Shown: one piece after another, positions 12,125 to 24,594 of the stretch | Layout of the letters: each line of letters opens with the position of its first letter | Numbering within the stretch: position 1 is the stretch's first letter | Assembly (NCBI RefSeq): GCF_040954835.1 | Contig: NC_090709.1 | Coordinates: 45,578,490-45,642,489 of the forward strand | Source: Lepisosteus oculatus | Taxonomy: Eukaryota; Chordata; Actinopteri; Semionotiformes; Lepisosteidae | Reading direction: 5' to 3' | DNA: 64,000 bases | Made by a program: the position numbers and the translations under genes | The notes under the pieces: generated by a model | What the model saw: only the letters and a program-made list of their open reading frames with translations | Told to the model about the DNA's origin: nothing | Database searches by the model: none

Positions 12125-12440
12125 TCAAATCCCCTGTGCAGCTGCAGAGGGAAAAGTCCGTTCAGATCGGCCACTAGGGGGCGCGAGTGTCCAGGCTCCT
12201 TGTTCACACAGCTTTGATCATGTCCTGCGGCTCAGCTCTTTCCCCGGTTTTATCGGCGTTTTGTTCGAGGCAAACCAGCGAATCTGGTCCATTATCCACG
12301 CAGGAGGTCAGTTAGAGTGGCTTCCTGTGAGGACGTGATGCGGCTCTGTGACACAGGGATCAGGTCAGGAGCAGCAGCAGGCAGGAGAGGGGCCCCTCCA
12401 TGTGAAGGTGAGGTTCCTGTGGGGAAGAGCTCTGTGGGTC
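12125..12440 (-). repeat. Segment shared downstream of genes E and G
   Basis: Aligns with 46229-46540: 'agctgcagagggaaaagtcc', 'gtgtccaggctccttgttca', 'gctctgtgacacagggatca' and 'gaggggcccctccatgtgaa' occur in the same order. In G this block ends inside the long tail frame, so in E it marks the 3' part of the ancestral gene. It supports E and G as duplicates of one unit. Confidence 0.75.
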
Positions 12441-12760
12441 CAGGGGGTCTCTCTCTCTCTGATCAGTCTGTACCCCCAGTACAGCAGGAGAGCTGGGAGT
12501 CCCTTCACCTTGACAAGAGGAGTAATCTGCCCACTGTGACGTCAGCAGCTCTCGTCCTGGGCTTGGCAGTGTCTCAGTGCCTGCGTCTTTGAAATGTACA
12601 CAAGCTGTGACGGAATAAAAACTTAGTTCTATTGCACTGAAATGTGGAAGGAGCTCAAGTTTACTGTGCAAAGGCCGGTCTGGCTTCCTGCACTGTCTGA
12701 CGGGGATGTCTGACAGCTGCACCAGTAACTTGGCCGGCTACACTGGCAGTGATGGTCAGG

Positions 12761-15242
12761 TCACTGATCTCCTCCGTCAGACAGCAGAGCCTCTTCCAGA
12801 TTTGACTGGTCTTCAGGATCAGCTGGGGTCGACTCTCCACTGAGCTCCAGGACTGTCGATTCTTCTTCACCTGCAGGAGGCAGCTCACCATCATCCTCCT
12901 CAGATGGATATCCCGAGTCTCTCTTCTTCTTTCACAAAAACTGTGCCTGAAGGGATTCCTGCAGTAAAACTGGGAGAACTGGATCCACCGGGAACTGGAG
13001 TATAATGGAGTTTAACCACTGGAACAATCTCACTTCCTATACCATCGTCTTCCTCCATGCGCAGGGACACAGCATCACTGAGCCTCTCAGATACCTCAAG
13101 GATTCAATTTTCTTTATGGATATTAATATTGTTGCTTTCAGCTGGTATCATGTTTCTCTCCTCTCTCATCTTCCACTGGTTCTTACACACAACAGCACCC
13201 AGTCCAGCACCCATCAGCACAGCCACTATCGCAGTGATGACTGCAACACTTACAGGCCATGACACGCTGCTCATCTCTGAAAACACAAGAACAGAGACAG
13301 TCACACAGATAGCAAATCTACAACAGCAAGAAGGAAAAGAAAAACTATCCAGCAGCCGGTGTGAGAGAGTGTTCTTGCTGCCCAGTTTCACATCCCAGCT
13401 TAGAGCCCGAGAAACACCAGGAGAGGAACTGGAAAACTGCCGTCTCTGAAACACCAGCTGACACAGTGGACCTGTGTGATCGGCTTCAAACCATAAGAGA
13501 AAATCAGCACTGAAACAGCTCAAGTATTGTTTCTTCATAAGCAGGTAAGTTCAGGTGGAGATCAGTTTAACTCAGTTTGTCCTGTAATGAAGACTCACCT
13601 CCCCCAGTGACAGTGACGATCGCAGTGCTGATGGTGTTTCCCTGAAGGTCCCTCACTGTGTAGCTCCCCTGATCAGCTGGTGTGAGGGAGCGCAGTGTCA
13701 GAGAGCCGTCCTGCACCCACACTCTCTGCTCGTACCCGGGGCCAGGGAGCCCTGCGCTGCTCAGTAAGACTCCGGGAGACTTGGGCAGATCCTGCAGGAT
13801 CAAACAGCACCTCCACTGGAGCAGCAGTGTGGAGAGGGAGAGACAGATTGTCTCCAGACTGCAGGGTGAGGACTTCTGATTGAGCTGAAATTCATGGAAA
13901 GGAGCAGAGTGAAAGAATGATGCAGACAGCAATTCATCAGCTGTAAAGACTGCACTCACTCAGAGGAGACAGTATTGATCACATTTAAGTCTTGAGATTG
14001 AAGATAGTTTCAGAACAGCAACACTGATTTAGAGTTTTAAGTTCAAATATATTCAAGAACCTTAATGAAAAATCCTTCAATGTCAGGAAATCAATACCTC
14101 CTATTGACCCCACACATCAGGGACTGACACTTGTGAAAGAGTCACACTGTGCACATTCCCCACTGGAGCCCCACTCTCACCTCCCACAGTGACGTGGACA
14201 GTGCTGATGGGGTTCCCCTGGGAGTCCTGCACTGTGTAAGTGCCCCCGTCTTCAGCTCTCACAATGGAGATCTTCAGCACCTGGTCTTGAACCTTCAGCC
14301 TGCTGGAGTCTGGGGTCACAGTGCTGTCGAGCACAGAGCACAGCCTGCGAGACTCTCCTCCCTCAGGCCTGAACCACAGCTCTACAGCCTGCTGTGTGCG
14401 CAGAGGGACACTGAGGGGGTCTCCCCAGGAGAGACCGATGTTGTCCTCGTGTCCTACAGGAAGACGTGACAAGTGATCAGTCAGTCACATGGTTGTGTCC
14501 CAGAATTCCCCCTCAGTCATGGCCAGAATCAGGTGAAAATATCAGCCATGATCTTGGGATGAAGAAGAAGGAGTTTGGAAGAAAAAAAAATGCAAACAGA
14601 TGCTGTTGCACCCTAGAGAACAAAGAGGACTAACAACCGTAGGTCCGGTTAGTTGTCAGGAGTCATGGATCACTGTCCTGTACACAACTGAGTGTTCAGA
14701 TCGCAACAAAGAAAAAGATTACCTAGAACTGTGAGCTTCACATCTCCCAGGAATTTTCTCTTGCTCTTGTCATCCACAAATCGACACTCGTAGATATCCT
14801 GATCCGAGAATGTCACGTTATGAAGGATCAGGGAGAAATCTCCATCTCTGATCCTCTCTCTGGACAGCTCAGCTCTGTTCTCGAACCCTGGGTAAGTGTG
14901 GATTTGGCCACTGTAGAACTCCAGCACATGGTGGTCAGCAGTCTGCCACCGGATAATCTTTCTCTCCTCGGGAATATGTCTGTAGGAGCTCCCATCACAG
15001 GGCAGAGCGACTGTGTCCCCATAGAGCCCAGACACAGGGAGGAGAGCAGAGCACACTGGGAGACAGAGGACAGAGACAGAGAGACACTTCAGCTCCCTTA
15101 AAACACACAACTGTGAGACACAGCACTCTGGAGGTGACTGTACCTGCTTGTGGACAGCATTTCTTCACAGGCGAGCAAACGACAACTCTGATCTCTTACC
15201 TTGAGAGTAAAACACGGTCAGTACGATACCCAGGACCTTCAT
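12761..15242 (-). pseudogene. Gene E: B7/butyrophilin-like Ig receptor with broken second domain and tail
   Basis: Minus-strand membrane Ig protein. Exons: 15200-15242 (signal, MKVLGIVLTVFYSQ), 14723-15055 (V), 14181-14453 (Ig-like D1), 13599-13884 (Ig-like D2), 13104-13276 (membrane exon, stop TGA at 13104). All junctions are phase 1. The V domain has LPCDGSS and DIYECRF. D1 ends in GTYTVQD, where the usual YxC cysteine is absent. D2 carries a one-base insertion relative to gene F (gcccaag versus gcccag), so its frame breaks. Skipping D2 leaves an open 273-aa frame: V, D1, membrane. After the stop the same frame continues with an ITIM, LHYTPV, at 12993-13010, then an acidic tail relic down to 12761 with one more frameshift. 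F reads GGA where E has the stop. It may still act as a truncated receptor. Confidence 0.7.
12993..13010 (-). other. Stranded ITIM codons of gene E
   Basis: LHYTPV fits the ITIM pattern (L/V/I/S)xYxx(V/L/I). It lies in the membrane-exon frame but 31 codons past the TGA at 13104-13106. Gene G has Ser in place of this Tyr at 46672-46689. Confidence 0.75.
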
Positions 15243-15259
15243 GATGAGGGACCTGCAGT

Positions 15260-15480
15260 AAGATTGCAATATGAGTGAGGGAATTAAAGCTGAAAAGAAA
15301 ACCAGTGTCCAATGTGGTTTAAATAATCAGTTAGGAAAAATACAAAGTAAGAATGTTCTTTGTAAGATGATGAAAAGACACCAGGATCCAGCTACAAGGA
15401 GCACAGTAACTCGAACACATACAATGTAAAATGTTCTTCCACACTAGAACAGCAAGATAAACATGCACACATTTTCACTT
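15260..15480 (-). promoter_or_regulatory. Shared 5' flank of genes E and F
   Basis: The flank upstream of the E start codon aligns with that of F at 28765-28990 ('atgagtgagggaattaaagc', 'gtggtttaaataatcagtta', 'agacaccaggatccagc'). This is the region expected to hold the promoter. No precise element can be assigned, and the likeness may only reflect the duplication. Confidence 0.4.
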
Positions 15481-15483
15481 ACA

Positions 15484-15790
15484 GTGCCTTGCACAAGTAT
15501 CCAAACCCTTTAAAAGTTTACTAATGTTGCTGGATTACAAAAGACATATTTTTCCCCAACCAGTATTTGGACTGCAAACAGTCTGCATTTAAAGATAAAA
15601 CCAGTTATCTGCTGACAAATATCGTAAAGTCAAAACCCGAAATACAGTGCTTGCAGAAGTATTCAGACCCCACACATTAATATTTGGTAGACATTTTAAT
15701 ACAATAACAGCTTTAAGTCTTTTAGGGTACAGTAGGTGTCTACCAGTTTAGCACACTGGTTAGGAGTGATTTCCGCGCAGTATTACCGTA
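15484..15790. mobile_element. Degenerate Tc1/mariner-type terminal relic
   Basis: 'cagtgccttgcacaagtatc' and 'cagtgcttgcagaagtattc' resemble the terminal repeats of fish Tc1-like or derived non-autonomous elements. The related relic upstream of gene F starts at about 29000 in the equivalent position, so the insertion predates the E/F duplication. Confidence 0.5.
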
Positions 15791-18460
15791 ATGCCCATAA
15801 TACGAGCTCTCACAATCTGTTAATGCCAGTGAGACAGACTGAAGTACCAGATAGACTTCACGCAGTGATCTCACCCAGAACACTGCCCTGATACGACAGT
15901 TTCACGGAATAAACTTCTCACCTGAAGAGCTTTCAGATGAAAGCTACTCCTTGATAAAATGCTTTCTTGACCCCGGGCTCTAGAGCGCCTAAACTCGCTC
16001 TGCTTTGATGGAAGACGAATTTCGGCTAAGTGTGAACTGACCGGCGACAGAGGAGCAACAGCTCTCGGATCTCTTCCCCGCTCGTAACACCGTAAAATAA
16101 GTTTAATGCTGGTGCAGCTGAGCCTGCTTACCGCAGAACAACAGAGGGCTTCTTATCTTTTTGCGATTGCATGTGTAACCTTGTCTTAAGGGGAGCCAGG
16201 TTTTAGAACTGGGTACCGCTGTTCACAGCTGCCTTTACGAACTACAACTCCCATAAAAGCACTGGGCAACTTCCGGCACTCACAGCCGAGTGGGGGGGGG
16301 GGGGGGGGGGGGGCAGTCACTTACAGCCCAGGGGAGGAGCTCCTTTCTAAAGTTTATTTTCTAACCTCACGTTTAAACAACAGAATGATCTCTCATATTA
16401 CTACAACACACTTTTCACCCAGCGACTCGACACAATTCGCAAACGAGGGTCTGTATTCGTCTGTGACAACCCTCAGCCCCTGAATACACACTTCACAACA
16501 AAACTACACGCTGAATCCTTAAACTGAAACGGTGACAGCGGTAAACGAAACTTCAGACCTTTTAAAAAAGCACCTCATTACTTTGGGTTTACGGCTCTTA
16601 CCTACGAAATCAGAAGAACACCTCGGGAGGGTTTGCAGAGATATCTGCTGGTCCGGGGTACAGCAGGCTGGCAGCCGGGCGCTATGTCCTCACCCCTGGT
16701 TGGTTATTCGTGTAAAGCGATGGGAATCTCCTTCGCTGAAGTTTCGCACCCGGGATAGACCTCGACTCACCTTCCTGAGCCCAGAGACCGGCCGGGTACT
16801 GGAGTAAAGCACTGTGACTCTGTCATCGCACCACTGGCGCTGAACTAACAAGCTCAGGCCCAGGAGCCGCAGGGAAACATTAAATACCCCCCAGGCTAAC
16901 CACTCAATGTGGTACAGGACGCGCCAATCAACTTTAAGGCTTAAGGAAGGGGAGGGAAAGAACAAGCTTAAAAAGGTGTTTTGCAGTTAAGTGTCCTAAG
17001 GGGTGGGTACAATAGGAGTGGTTTGTATATCTCTGTCCTATGTATGTCTCCTACATAGTTTGCCGTTGGGTTTTTTTTAATGTATGGACTTAATGGCGAT
17101 GTTAGTCTCTCTATAAAAACAAAAGCGTAATCGCTGTGCTTCACTAAGCACGTTTGTCTAACTGGCTCCTCTTTATTTTCGGGGGGTCCTCATTTGTCAA
17201 GATATTCATGCTTTAACTGCCTGTAAAGTACTTTTACGGGTTTCTTCAATGATTCTTTTAAAAAAACGAGGCAGGAAACCGTGGTTCTCTACTTGACTCG
17301 TCCCCCGCTATTTTGACTAAGGAAAGGTTTACTCCTGTGCTGAATTATTTTTGTTAAAATTAAGTTTTTATTTAAACAATAAATATCAATAAAGTTATCT
17401 ATCTAAACACCAAAAAAGGAGACAGAATAGTGAACTATATACATTAATAGACACTTCACAGCCAGGGGAATTCACAATTGTAAAAATGTACAATTATTGT
17501 AAAAATTACAAACATTGTAATAAAGGAAACGTTGATGTTGAGTGGTGCACTGAGGTCTCTGGCGTTACGGGGTTTAAAAACTGCATTTTCTTTTAATTAG
17601 GAAACACGTCTCTATCGGGCAGCATGATAAGAGCTGCACTGTTTCGCCGGGTTGGCAAGAAACTACAGTAGAAGCAAAAGTCAGATTGGAGATTTCCTGT
17701 GGACATTTAATATGGATTAAACCTCAGTGGCTTCTTTTTGATTGCTGTGTAGCTTGTAAAAAATCTGTCCCTTTCCTTTAAAAATCGGATTTAAATTCCA
17801 TTTAGACACGCAGAAACAAAACCGGTGTATATATATCTAAAACACACCAAGTGTCTATAGATTAGTTTTCCTTGGGGGCCGAGACCACATCCCCCATTTC
17901 AACTTCAAGTTCTTTACAAACCTTTTTTCAGCTTTAAAAGGTTACTTACCGCAAATCGCCTTTGAACAAGTGAGCAAAAGTGAAGAACAGACGGGTGATG
18001 CCCTTTTTCCTTTAAGAGGGAAAAAAATGAACCGGAAAGGAGAGCCCAGATAAAAAAAAAGTAGTCTTTTTCTGGAGTGAGAACCGTGAACCGCTCTCGA
18101 AAACCAGGAGCTGGAAGAACGACTTTGTGAGCCGAGGTGAAGCAAGGATTACACCGGACTCGCTCGCTGTCTAGTGTGGGCAAACTCTCTCTCGCTCTCT
18201 CTCGGCTGCTCGGGAGAGTGCAGTGCTGCTGGCAGGTGATAACGGAGAAAGAAATACAGCGCCGTTTATAACTCCGCAAGTCTGAGTGTCTCTGTGTTCG
18301 TCCTCACCGAACCCGCATTCGTTACAATATTAGTTGGTCGGCCATATCGGCCACAGACATATCGTTACAATGTCTGTGTGCTCTTGCTTTTTGGCTCTGA
18401 CAGGCAGCAGATAGACCACAGCGGATTACGGAAATGAAGAGGGTTCAGTCACCCAACAGC
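15790..18460. other. Intergenic, no gene recognised
   Basis: Contains a run of about 20 G at 16293-16312 and AT-rich stretches around 17400-17520. Short open frames show no family signature. An undetected non-coding exon cannot be excluded. Confidence 0.4.
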
Positions 18461-18466
18461 ATGAAT

Positions 18467-20375
18467 GAACCCCCTGCAAGAGACTGACCACACTCCCTTC
18501 CCCTCCAGTCACTCCTACAGCACGAATGACCCCCTGCAAGAGACTGAGCACCCCCCCTTCTCCTCCAGTCACTCCTACAGCACGAATGACCCCCTGCAAG
18601 AGACTGACCACACTCCCTTCTCCTCCAGTCACTCCTACAGCACGAATGACCCCCTGCAAGAGACTGACCACACTCCCTTCCCCTCCAGTCACTCCTACAG
18701 CACGAATGACCCCCTGCAAGAGACTGAGCACCCCCCCTTCTCCTCCAGTCACTCCTACAGCACGAATGATCCCCTGCAAGAGACTGAGCACCCCCCCTTC
18801 TCCTCCAGTCACTCCTACAGCACGAATGACCCCTGCAAGAGACTGACCACACTCCCTTCCCCTCCAGTCACTCCTACAGCACGAATGACCCCCTGCAAGA
18901 GACTGAGCACACTCCCTTCTCCTCCAGTCACTCCTACAGCACGAATGATCCCCTGCAAGAGACTGACCACACTCCCTTCCCCTCCAGTCACTCCTACAGC
19001 ATGAATGATCCCCTGCAAGAGACTGACCACACTCCCTTCCCCTCCAGTCACTCCTACAGCACGAATGATCCCCTGCAAGAGACTGACCACACTCCCTTCC
19101 CCTCCAGTCACTCCTACAGCACGAATGACCCCCTGCAAGAGACTGACCACACTCCCTTCTCCTCCAGTCACTCCTACAGCACGAATGACCCCCTGCAAGA
19201 GACTGACCACACTCCCTTCTCCTCCAGTCACTCCTACAGCACGAATGACCCCCTGCAAGAGACTGACCACACTCCCTTCCCCTCCAGTCACTCCTACAGC
19301 ACGAATGACCCCCTGCAAGAGACTGACCACACTCCCTTCTCCTCCAGTCACTCCTACAGCACGAATGACCCCCTGCAAGAGACTGACCACACTCCCTTCC
19401 CCTCCAGTCACTCCTACAGCACGAATGATCCCCTGCAAGAGACTGACCACACTCCCTTCTCCTCCAGTCACTCCTACAGCACGAATGATCCCCTGCAAGA
19501 GACTGACCACACTCCCTTCTCCTCCAGTCACTCCTACAGCACGAATGACCCCCTGCAAGAGACTGAGCACCCCCCCCTTCCCCTCCAGTCACTCCTAGAG
19601 CACGAATGACCCCCTGCAAGAGACTGACCACACTCCCTTCTCCTCCAGTCACTCCTACAGCACGAATGATCCCCTGCAAGAGACTGACCACACTCCCTTC
19701 CCCTCCAGTCACTCCTACAGCACGAATGACCCCCTGCAAGAGACTGACCACACTCCCTTCTCCTCCAGTCACTCCTACAGCACGAATGATCCCCTGCAAG
19801 AGACTGACCACACTCCCTTCCCCTCCAGTCACTCCTACAGCACGAATGATCCCCTGCAAGAGACTGACCACACTCCCTTCCCCTCCAGTCACTCCTACAG
19901 CACGAATGATCCCCTGCAAGACACTGAGCACCCCCCCTTCTCCTCCAGTCACTCCTACAGCACGAATGACCCCCTGCAAGAGACTGAGCACCCCCCCCTT
20001 CCCCTCCAGTCACTCCTACAGCACGAATGACCCCCTGCAAGAGACTGACCACACTCCCTTCTCCTCCAGTCACTCCTACAGCACGAATGATCCCCTGCAA
20101 GAGACTGACCACACTCCCTTCCCCTCCAGTCACTCCTACAGCACGAATGACCCCCTGCAAGAGACTGACCACACTCCCTTCTCCTCCAGTCACTCCTACA
20201 GCACGAATGACCCCCTGCAAGAGACTGACCACCCCCCCTTCTCCTCCAGTCACTCCTACAGCACGAATGATCCCCTGCAAGAGACTGACCACACTCCCTT
20301 CTCCTCCAGTCACTCCTACAGCACGTATGACCCCCTGCAAGAGACTGACCACACTCCCTTCCCCTCCAGTCAGAA
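18467..20375. repeat. 60-bp minisatellite, about 32 copies
   Basis: Near-perfect 60-base units with a core such as 'ccctgcaagagactgacc' and 'cctccagtcactcctacagc'. Units fall in register with a few one-base slips (near 18833, 19570 and 19998). Variant positions recur: tga(c/t)ccc, tga(c/g)ca, cacactccc versus cacccccc, and ttc(t/c)cc. Because 60 is a multiple of three, long open frames appear on both strands. I treat them as non-coding. Confidence 0.95.
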
Positions 20376-20507
20376 AGCTCTCACAGCAGCTGGTGTCACT
20401 CCACGGATGTGTTGCAGCAGTGTATATTATCATACAAAATAATTAATCGAATTTACCCAGTTAAGACTCTTGTTACCCAGTGATTTAAAATCAATATAGA
20501 TGACAAA

Positions 20508-20862
20508 TGTGTTTTTTGTGACAATAGCCCTGAAACTATTCAGCATTTGTTTTGGTTATGTCCTAGGGTAAAAAGTTTCTGGACTAAATTGCAGACTTAT
20601 ATAAAAAAAGGAAAACCAATAGTGACATTTGTTTTGAGGGAAAAAAGATGCTATGTTAATTTTCAGCCCAAACGAAAACGATATAAAATTGCATTTGTAA
20701 TACCTTGAATTATTCTGATGGCACGTTATTATATACATAAAATGAAGTGGTCTGGGAAGACCCCTTTGCTTGAGCATTTAAAAATGGACGTAAGGGGGTA
20801 TTTGCAGACTATTTTGAAGTGCAAAAAATATGAGAGCGGTGCGGACATTATTTTTATTTAAC
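20508..20862 (+). mobile_element. L1/Tx1-like LINE C-terminal fragment
   Basis: Conceptual translation gives CVFCDNSPETIQHLFWLC, a zinc-knuckle-like CxxC...H...C block, then SFWTKLQTYI and, after an in-frame stop (TTGA region, ~20704), ILMARYYIHKMKW, ending in a stop near 20860. This matches the conserved C-terminal domain of L1/Tx1-type reverse transcriptase proteins. No RT core is present, so it is a 5'-truncated relic. Confidence 0.7.
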
Positions 20863-20869
20863 CTTTTTT

Positions 20870-21580
20870 AATAACTTGAATTGATGTAGTAATATTTACC
20901 CCCGACGATCTTTTTGTCTTGAATTGTTATACGTACTCTTGTTTGTATTGTAATTTTTATTTTGTTAAGCAGAAAAAAAGCAGTGTATATTAATGTTGGA
21001 TAGTGCAAAAGAGCAGCATGGGAGGATCAAAAAATTGTAGAAGCTGTTTTTTTTTTCCTAAACATGTTTCTGAAGCTCCAGTTGATAAGGAAGCTGGGTT
21101 CCCCCTACAGACAGCAAAGTGACCCACTCCAGCGTTTGACTGCTGCTGCTCTTCTCCCCGGGATCTAGAGCTGCCTGCTCAGCTGTGACGGCTGTGACCC
21201 ACCGATATGTTTGACTAAACATCACAACCAACTGTCCGTCTTCATGCAGCTGACGGCAGCACCGAGTGTTGAACTGGACTGGGAGATACGAGCTGCACCT
21301 TCAACTGGGGACCTTTGCAAATCCTAAATTATTGTATTACGCTGTTGTGGGATATTATGGTATTATTAATGTTGTCAATTAGTTTTTAACTGAGATTTTT
21401 TAATCGCAGGAAGCAGCTGGATGAGGTCACTTAACTGCTCACTAGTGGACCAGACTGGCCAGATGGCCTCTGCCTCTTGGTCTCTGGTCTTGTGTTGGTT
21501 TGGGTGGTGGTACCCCACATCGCCAAATACATTTCAGAGTTTCCCAGCTGTTCCTGACCCTGACCTTTTCTCTGTTTTCC
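20870..21580. other. Intergenic before terminal-exon module 1
   Basis: No gene recognised. A short plus-strand frame at 21421-21600 runs into the module but shows no known domain. Confidence 0.35.
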
Positions 21581-21581
21581 A

Positions 21582-21958
21582 GGTGTCATGGTGTCCCGGG
21601 ACAGGCTGGGAGGAGGTGACTGTGGCTGTGCTGACCGCTGAGCTCCTGGCCCAGGAGAGGAGGCCTGTCCAGCAGTGGACAGGAGGAAGACCGCTGAGCT
21701 CCTGGCCCAGGAGAGGAGGCCTGTCCAGCAGTGGACAGGAGGAAGACCGCTGAGCTCCTGGCCCAGGAGAGGAGGCCTGTCCAGCAGTGGACAGGAGGAA
21801 GACCGCTGAGCTCCTGGCAGTGAGCAGTGGACAGGAGGAAGACTGTGGGCTGGAGGTGTTGTAGCGCAGGTGAGGAAGGTGAGAGTGCAGAGAGGAATGA
21901 AAGTGCTTTGTATTTCACGACTTTCCAACTCTGAATAAAGTTTTCAGAAAACCTTTCA
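21582..21958 (+). other. Terminal-exon module 1 (splice acceptor to polyA signal) with 56-bp tandem repeat
   Basis: Starts with a good acceptor (ctgttttccag) followed by 'gtgtcatggtgtcccggga' and ends with AATAAA at 21934. Related modules occur at 30889-30996 and 50770-51100. Inside, a 56-base unit starting 'cgctgagctcctggcccagg' is present in three full copies (21636-21803) and one shortened copy. It looks like the 3' exon and UTR of a plus-strand gene lying 5' to the minus-strand family 2 genes. The upstream exons are not recognised, so the parent gene is unknown. Confidence 0.5.
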
Positions 21959-21999
21959 TGTGTTTGTGTTCATTAAGTTATTTCTGACATTTGGAATCT

Positions 22000-22890
22000 A
22001 ACCAGATGCCCATGGGTCAGTATAAATAGCACCGGGGCCCAGGTTTCAATTGTGAGTGTGTGAGTGTCCTGTGAGGGACTGGTGTCCTGTGATCCCACTA
22101 CACTCGGAAACCCAGGATCCATCTTACCACCACACTGACCTGCAGGGGAATCTCCCTCACTTCCCTGGAGAGGTGTCTGGACAAGAGGACCACGCCCGCT
22201 CTCTTCACGGAGGTCAAGACCACCGAGATTTCAGGGAGACCGTCTCTGGCCCCTGGGTGCCGGGGTTCGAATACAGAACAGGCTCCGAGGCCCAGATCTT
22301 CCAGGGGACCGACTCTTCTCGGCTCGGGGACAAGGAACAGCATCTGTCTGGATCTGAAGGGACAGCGGCTCTCAGGCTCCCACAGAGAGATCAGAAAACT
22401 GGGACTCAAAGCTTCCGAAATAAGAGCGCCTTTCAAAGACAAAGGACAAACAAGCCCCTTGTGTCTTTTCCCCCCCTTTTATTGAAAAATTAAAATCTTT
22501 TACAAAAAGGGTTCCAAAGAGAACCTTTATCGCTTACTGACACCAGTTCTCTTTTGAACGAAGACTGTCCTGCTCAGTCTCAGGTTTGGGGAAAAAGTAT
22601 CTGGAATATCACAGCAGCAGTATTGCATAATCTGGAACATATTTTAAGTGTCTGCTTTGTGATAAAAATTTACAACTTGGTTTATTGCATCTTCTTCTCC
22701 TCTGAATCTGAATTTGATCAGGCTCCATATTAAAGCAACATTCTTTCTCTCAGAACTGGGACATGGCCTCCTGTAACAGTCACAGTTCCCTCATACTGCC
22801 AGCACCCAACACAATGACAGCGCTTGAAGAATAAAAGTAAGGCCACCAACAGGAAGAGGATATTGGTAGTTAATGGCTCATTGATGATTC
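22000..22890. other. Intergenic, unclassified open frames
   Basis: 22056-22493 is open on both strands. It begins with a piece of the tgtcctgtga...ggactggtgtcc repeat. No domain is recognised, so I do not call a gene. Confidence 0.35.
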
Positions 22891-22895
22891 TTTGC

Positions 22896-23062
22896 CAAGG
22901 ATCTGCTTCAACCACAAGGCTGGGCAGCTTGTTCCCCACCCCCACCACCCTTTGTGTAAAGAAGAGCTTCCTGCCCTGACTTCTCTGCAGCTGTGTGTGG
23001 AGAGAAGCCAGGGTATCGGCTTCAACCACACGGCTGGGCAGTTTTGCTTCCCACTCCCACTG
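22896..23062 (+). repeat. R1 repeat copy
   Basis: Two overlapping units with GGCAGCTTGTTCCCCACCC and 'gagaagccagggtatcggct', in the same orientation as the 3.0-kb copy. Confidence 0.7.
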
Positions 23063-23079
23063 TCCACACAATAACCTTT

Positions 23080-24594
23080 TATGTACCTTGGGTGTGCAAT
23101 GAATAACACTCACATACAGTACATGGCACATGTATTGAAGCCATTCCAGTGGGGAGCCTGTACAGGCTCCACAGGAAAAGGTAATGGTTCATTCCACAGC
23201 TCAGGGCAAGCTGCAGATCAATAAGGCACAGGAGAACAGCAGGAGCAGGGAGGAGAAGGGCATTTAGCAGGCGGGAATGAGCCCCAACTCGGGGAGAAGA
23301 GGAGGAAAGGTCTGGAAAGCCGAAACCTTCATTGGAACTGAACAAACTCCTACTGAACGAAGCCACAAGTGAATCTGCCGGTTTCAGCTTTCCACTCCTC
23401 CCCGAGACTGGACGATAGCAGATCTGCTGCACACCCCATCTCTCATTCGCACCTGGAGACGAGGGCCCCACAGACAAGCTGCAGCATGAACCTTGACCTG
23501 CTTTTATAAACAGGCCTAGTCAAAGCCCCGATCTGAAATCTCAAAACTGACAAGAAAACTTCATGTAAATACTGCACAAACCCACAGAGTTAAAATCCCT
23601 CTGGTTCATATGGCTTCAATAGACACATCTCACAATTATCAACACAACATAAATCTATACAAAGAAAAATTCACAAATACATAGATAAAAAAAACTTCTA
23701 GACAGCTGAAGGTCAGATTTGAACCCAGGTTTGAAAGCCACATGTATCTGACACTTCAAAACGCCCCAAACCCCTCAGTACAAACCCCATACATCCATTC
23801 ATTCCAACTGTCAACACTGAACATTTTCCACACTCAGTTTGTACAGCAGCAACTGTATCAGTGTGGATGTGACACCCCATAGACAAAAATCCCATCAACG
23901 CAAAACCACAAAACCATGAAATTCATATGAAAGCTCAACCACAGGGCACAAGACATGAAAACATGTACCGAAAACATATAAAATTACAAAAACCCTAGTA
24001 GGTACACACCCAATGGGTATTTTTTTACCACACTACAGGGGAAATCGCATCATGGCTTGTAATCTGTTGGCAGCTACACTGGAAACACTGCCACTTGATT
24101 ACTGACACTCAGCAACACCGTATATCTCCCAGTCCCACATAATACAGTCTAGATTCTTCTGCAACCATTCATATTATTCAGCAAACCATTTTTAAGAATA
24201 TTTTTTAATCCCAGAAATTATATTGTTTACCTTCCCACTTTGGGACACTCAGGAGTTTTGTATCCAGAATCACTTCTATATAAGTGCTTTAAAACTCTTT
24301 GAGCAATATAAAAAAATCTCCTAGGTGTCCAGATTTATACTCTGTGAATGACTGGCATTAACCTGTGCACAAACCAATTCATCATTTAAAAAAAACAAAT
24401 CTCTAATCAGTGCATAATCCAGCCTGGAGTGTGTGATGTTTCCAGTAAGACATATAGAGATGTTGCATTAGTGCAATGATACACTCAAAACACTCAGATC
24501 TGATCGATTCAGTGCCGAGTGTAACATAAAAAAAACGTCCAAAGGAACGTTCCTAACACACTTCCTTCTAGATATGTGCATATGAAAATAAGAC
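23080..24594. other. Intergenic, no gene recognised
   Basis: AT-rich after 23520. Only short frames without family signatures are seen. Confidence 0.4.

Noticed and set aside
18467-20375. CRISPR-like array of regular repeats
   Set aside because: The 60-base units are contiguous without unique spacers and the genome is vertebrate.
18426-20442. Long frames on both strands across the 60-bp array as a repeat protein gene
   Set aside because: Openness on both strands follows from a period divisible by three. Substitutions do not spare any frame, and single-base slips break each one.
22056-22493. Possible independent gene
   Set aside because: Open on both strands, starts inside an interspersed repeat, no recognisable domain and no splice context.
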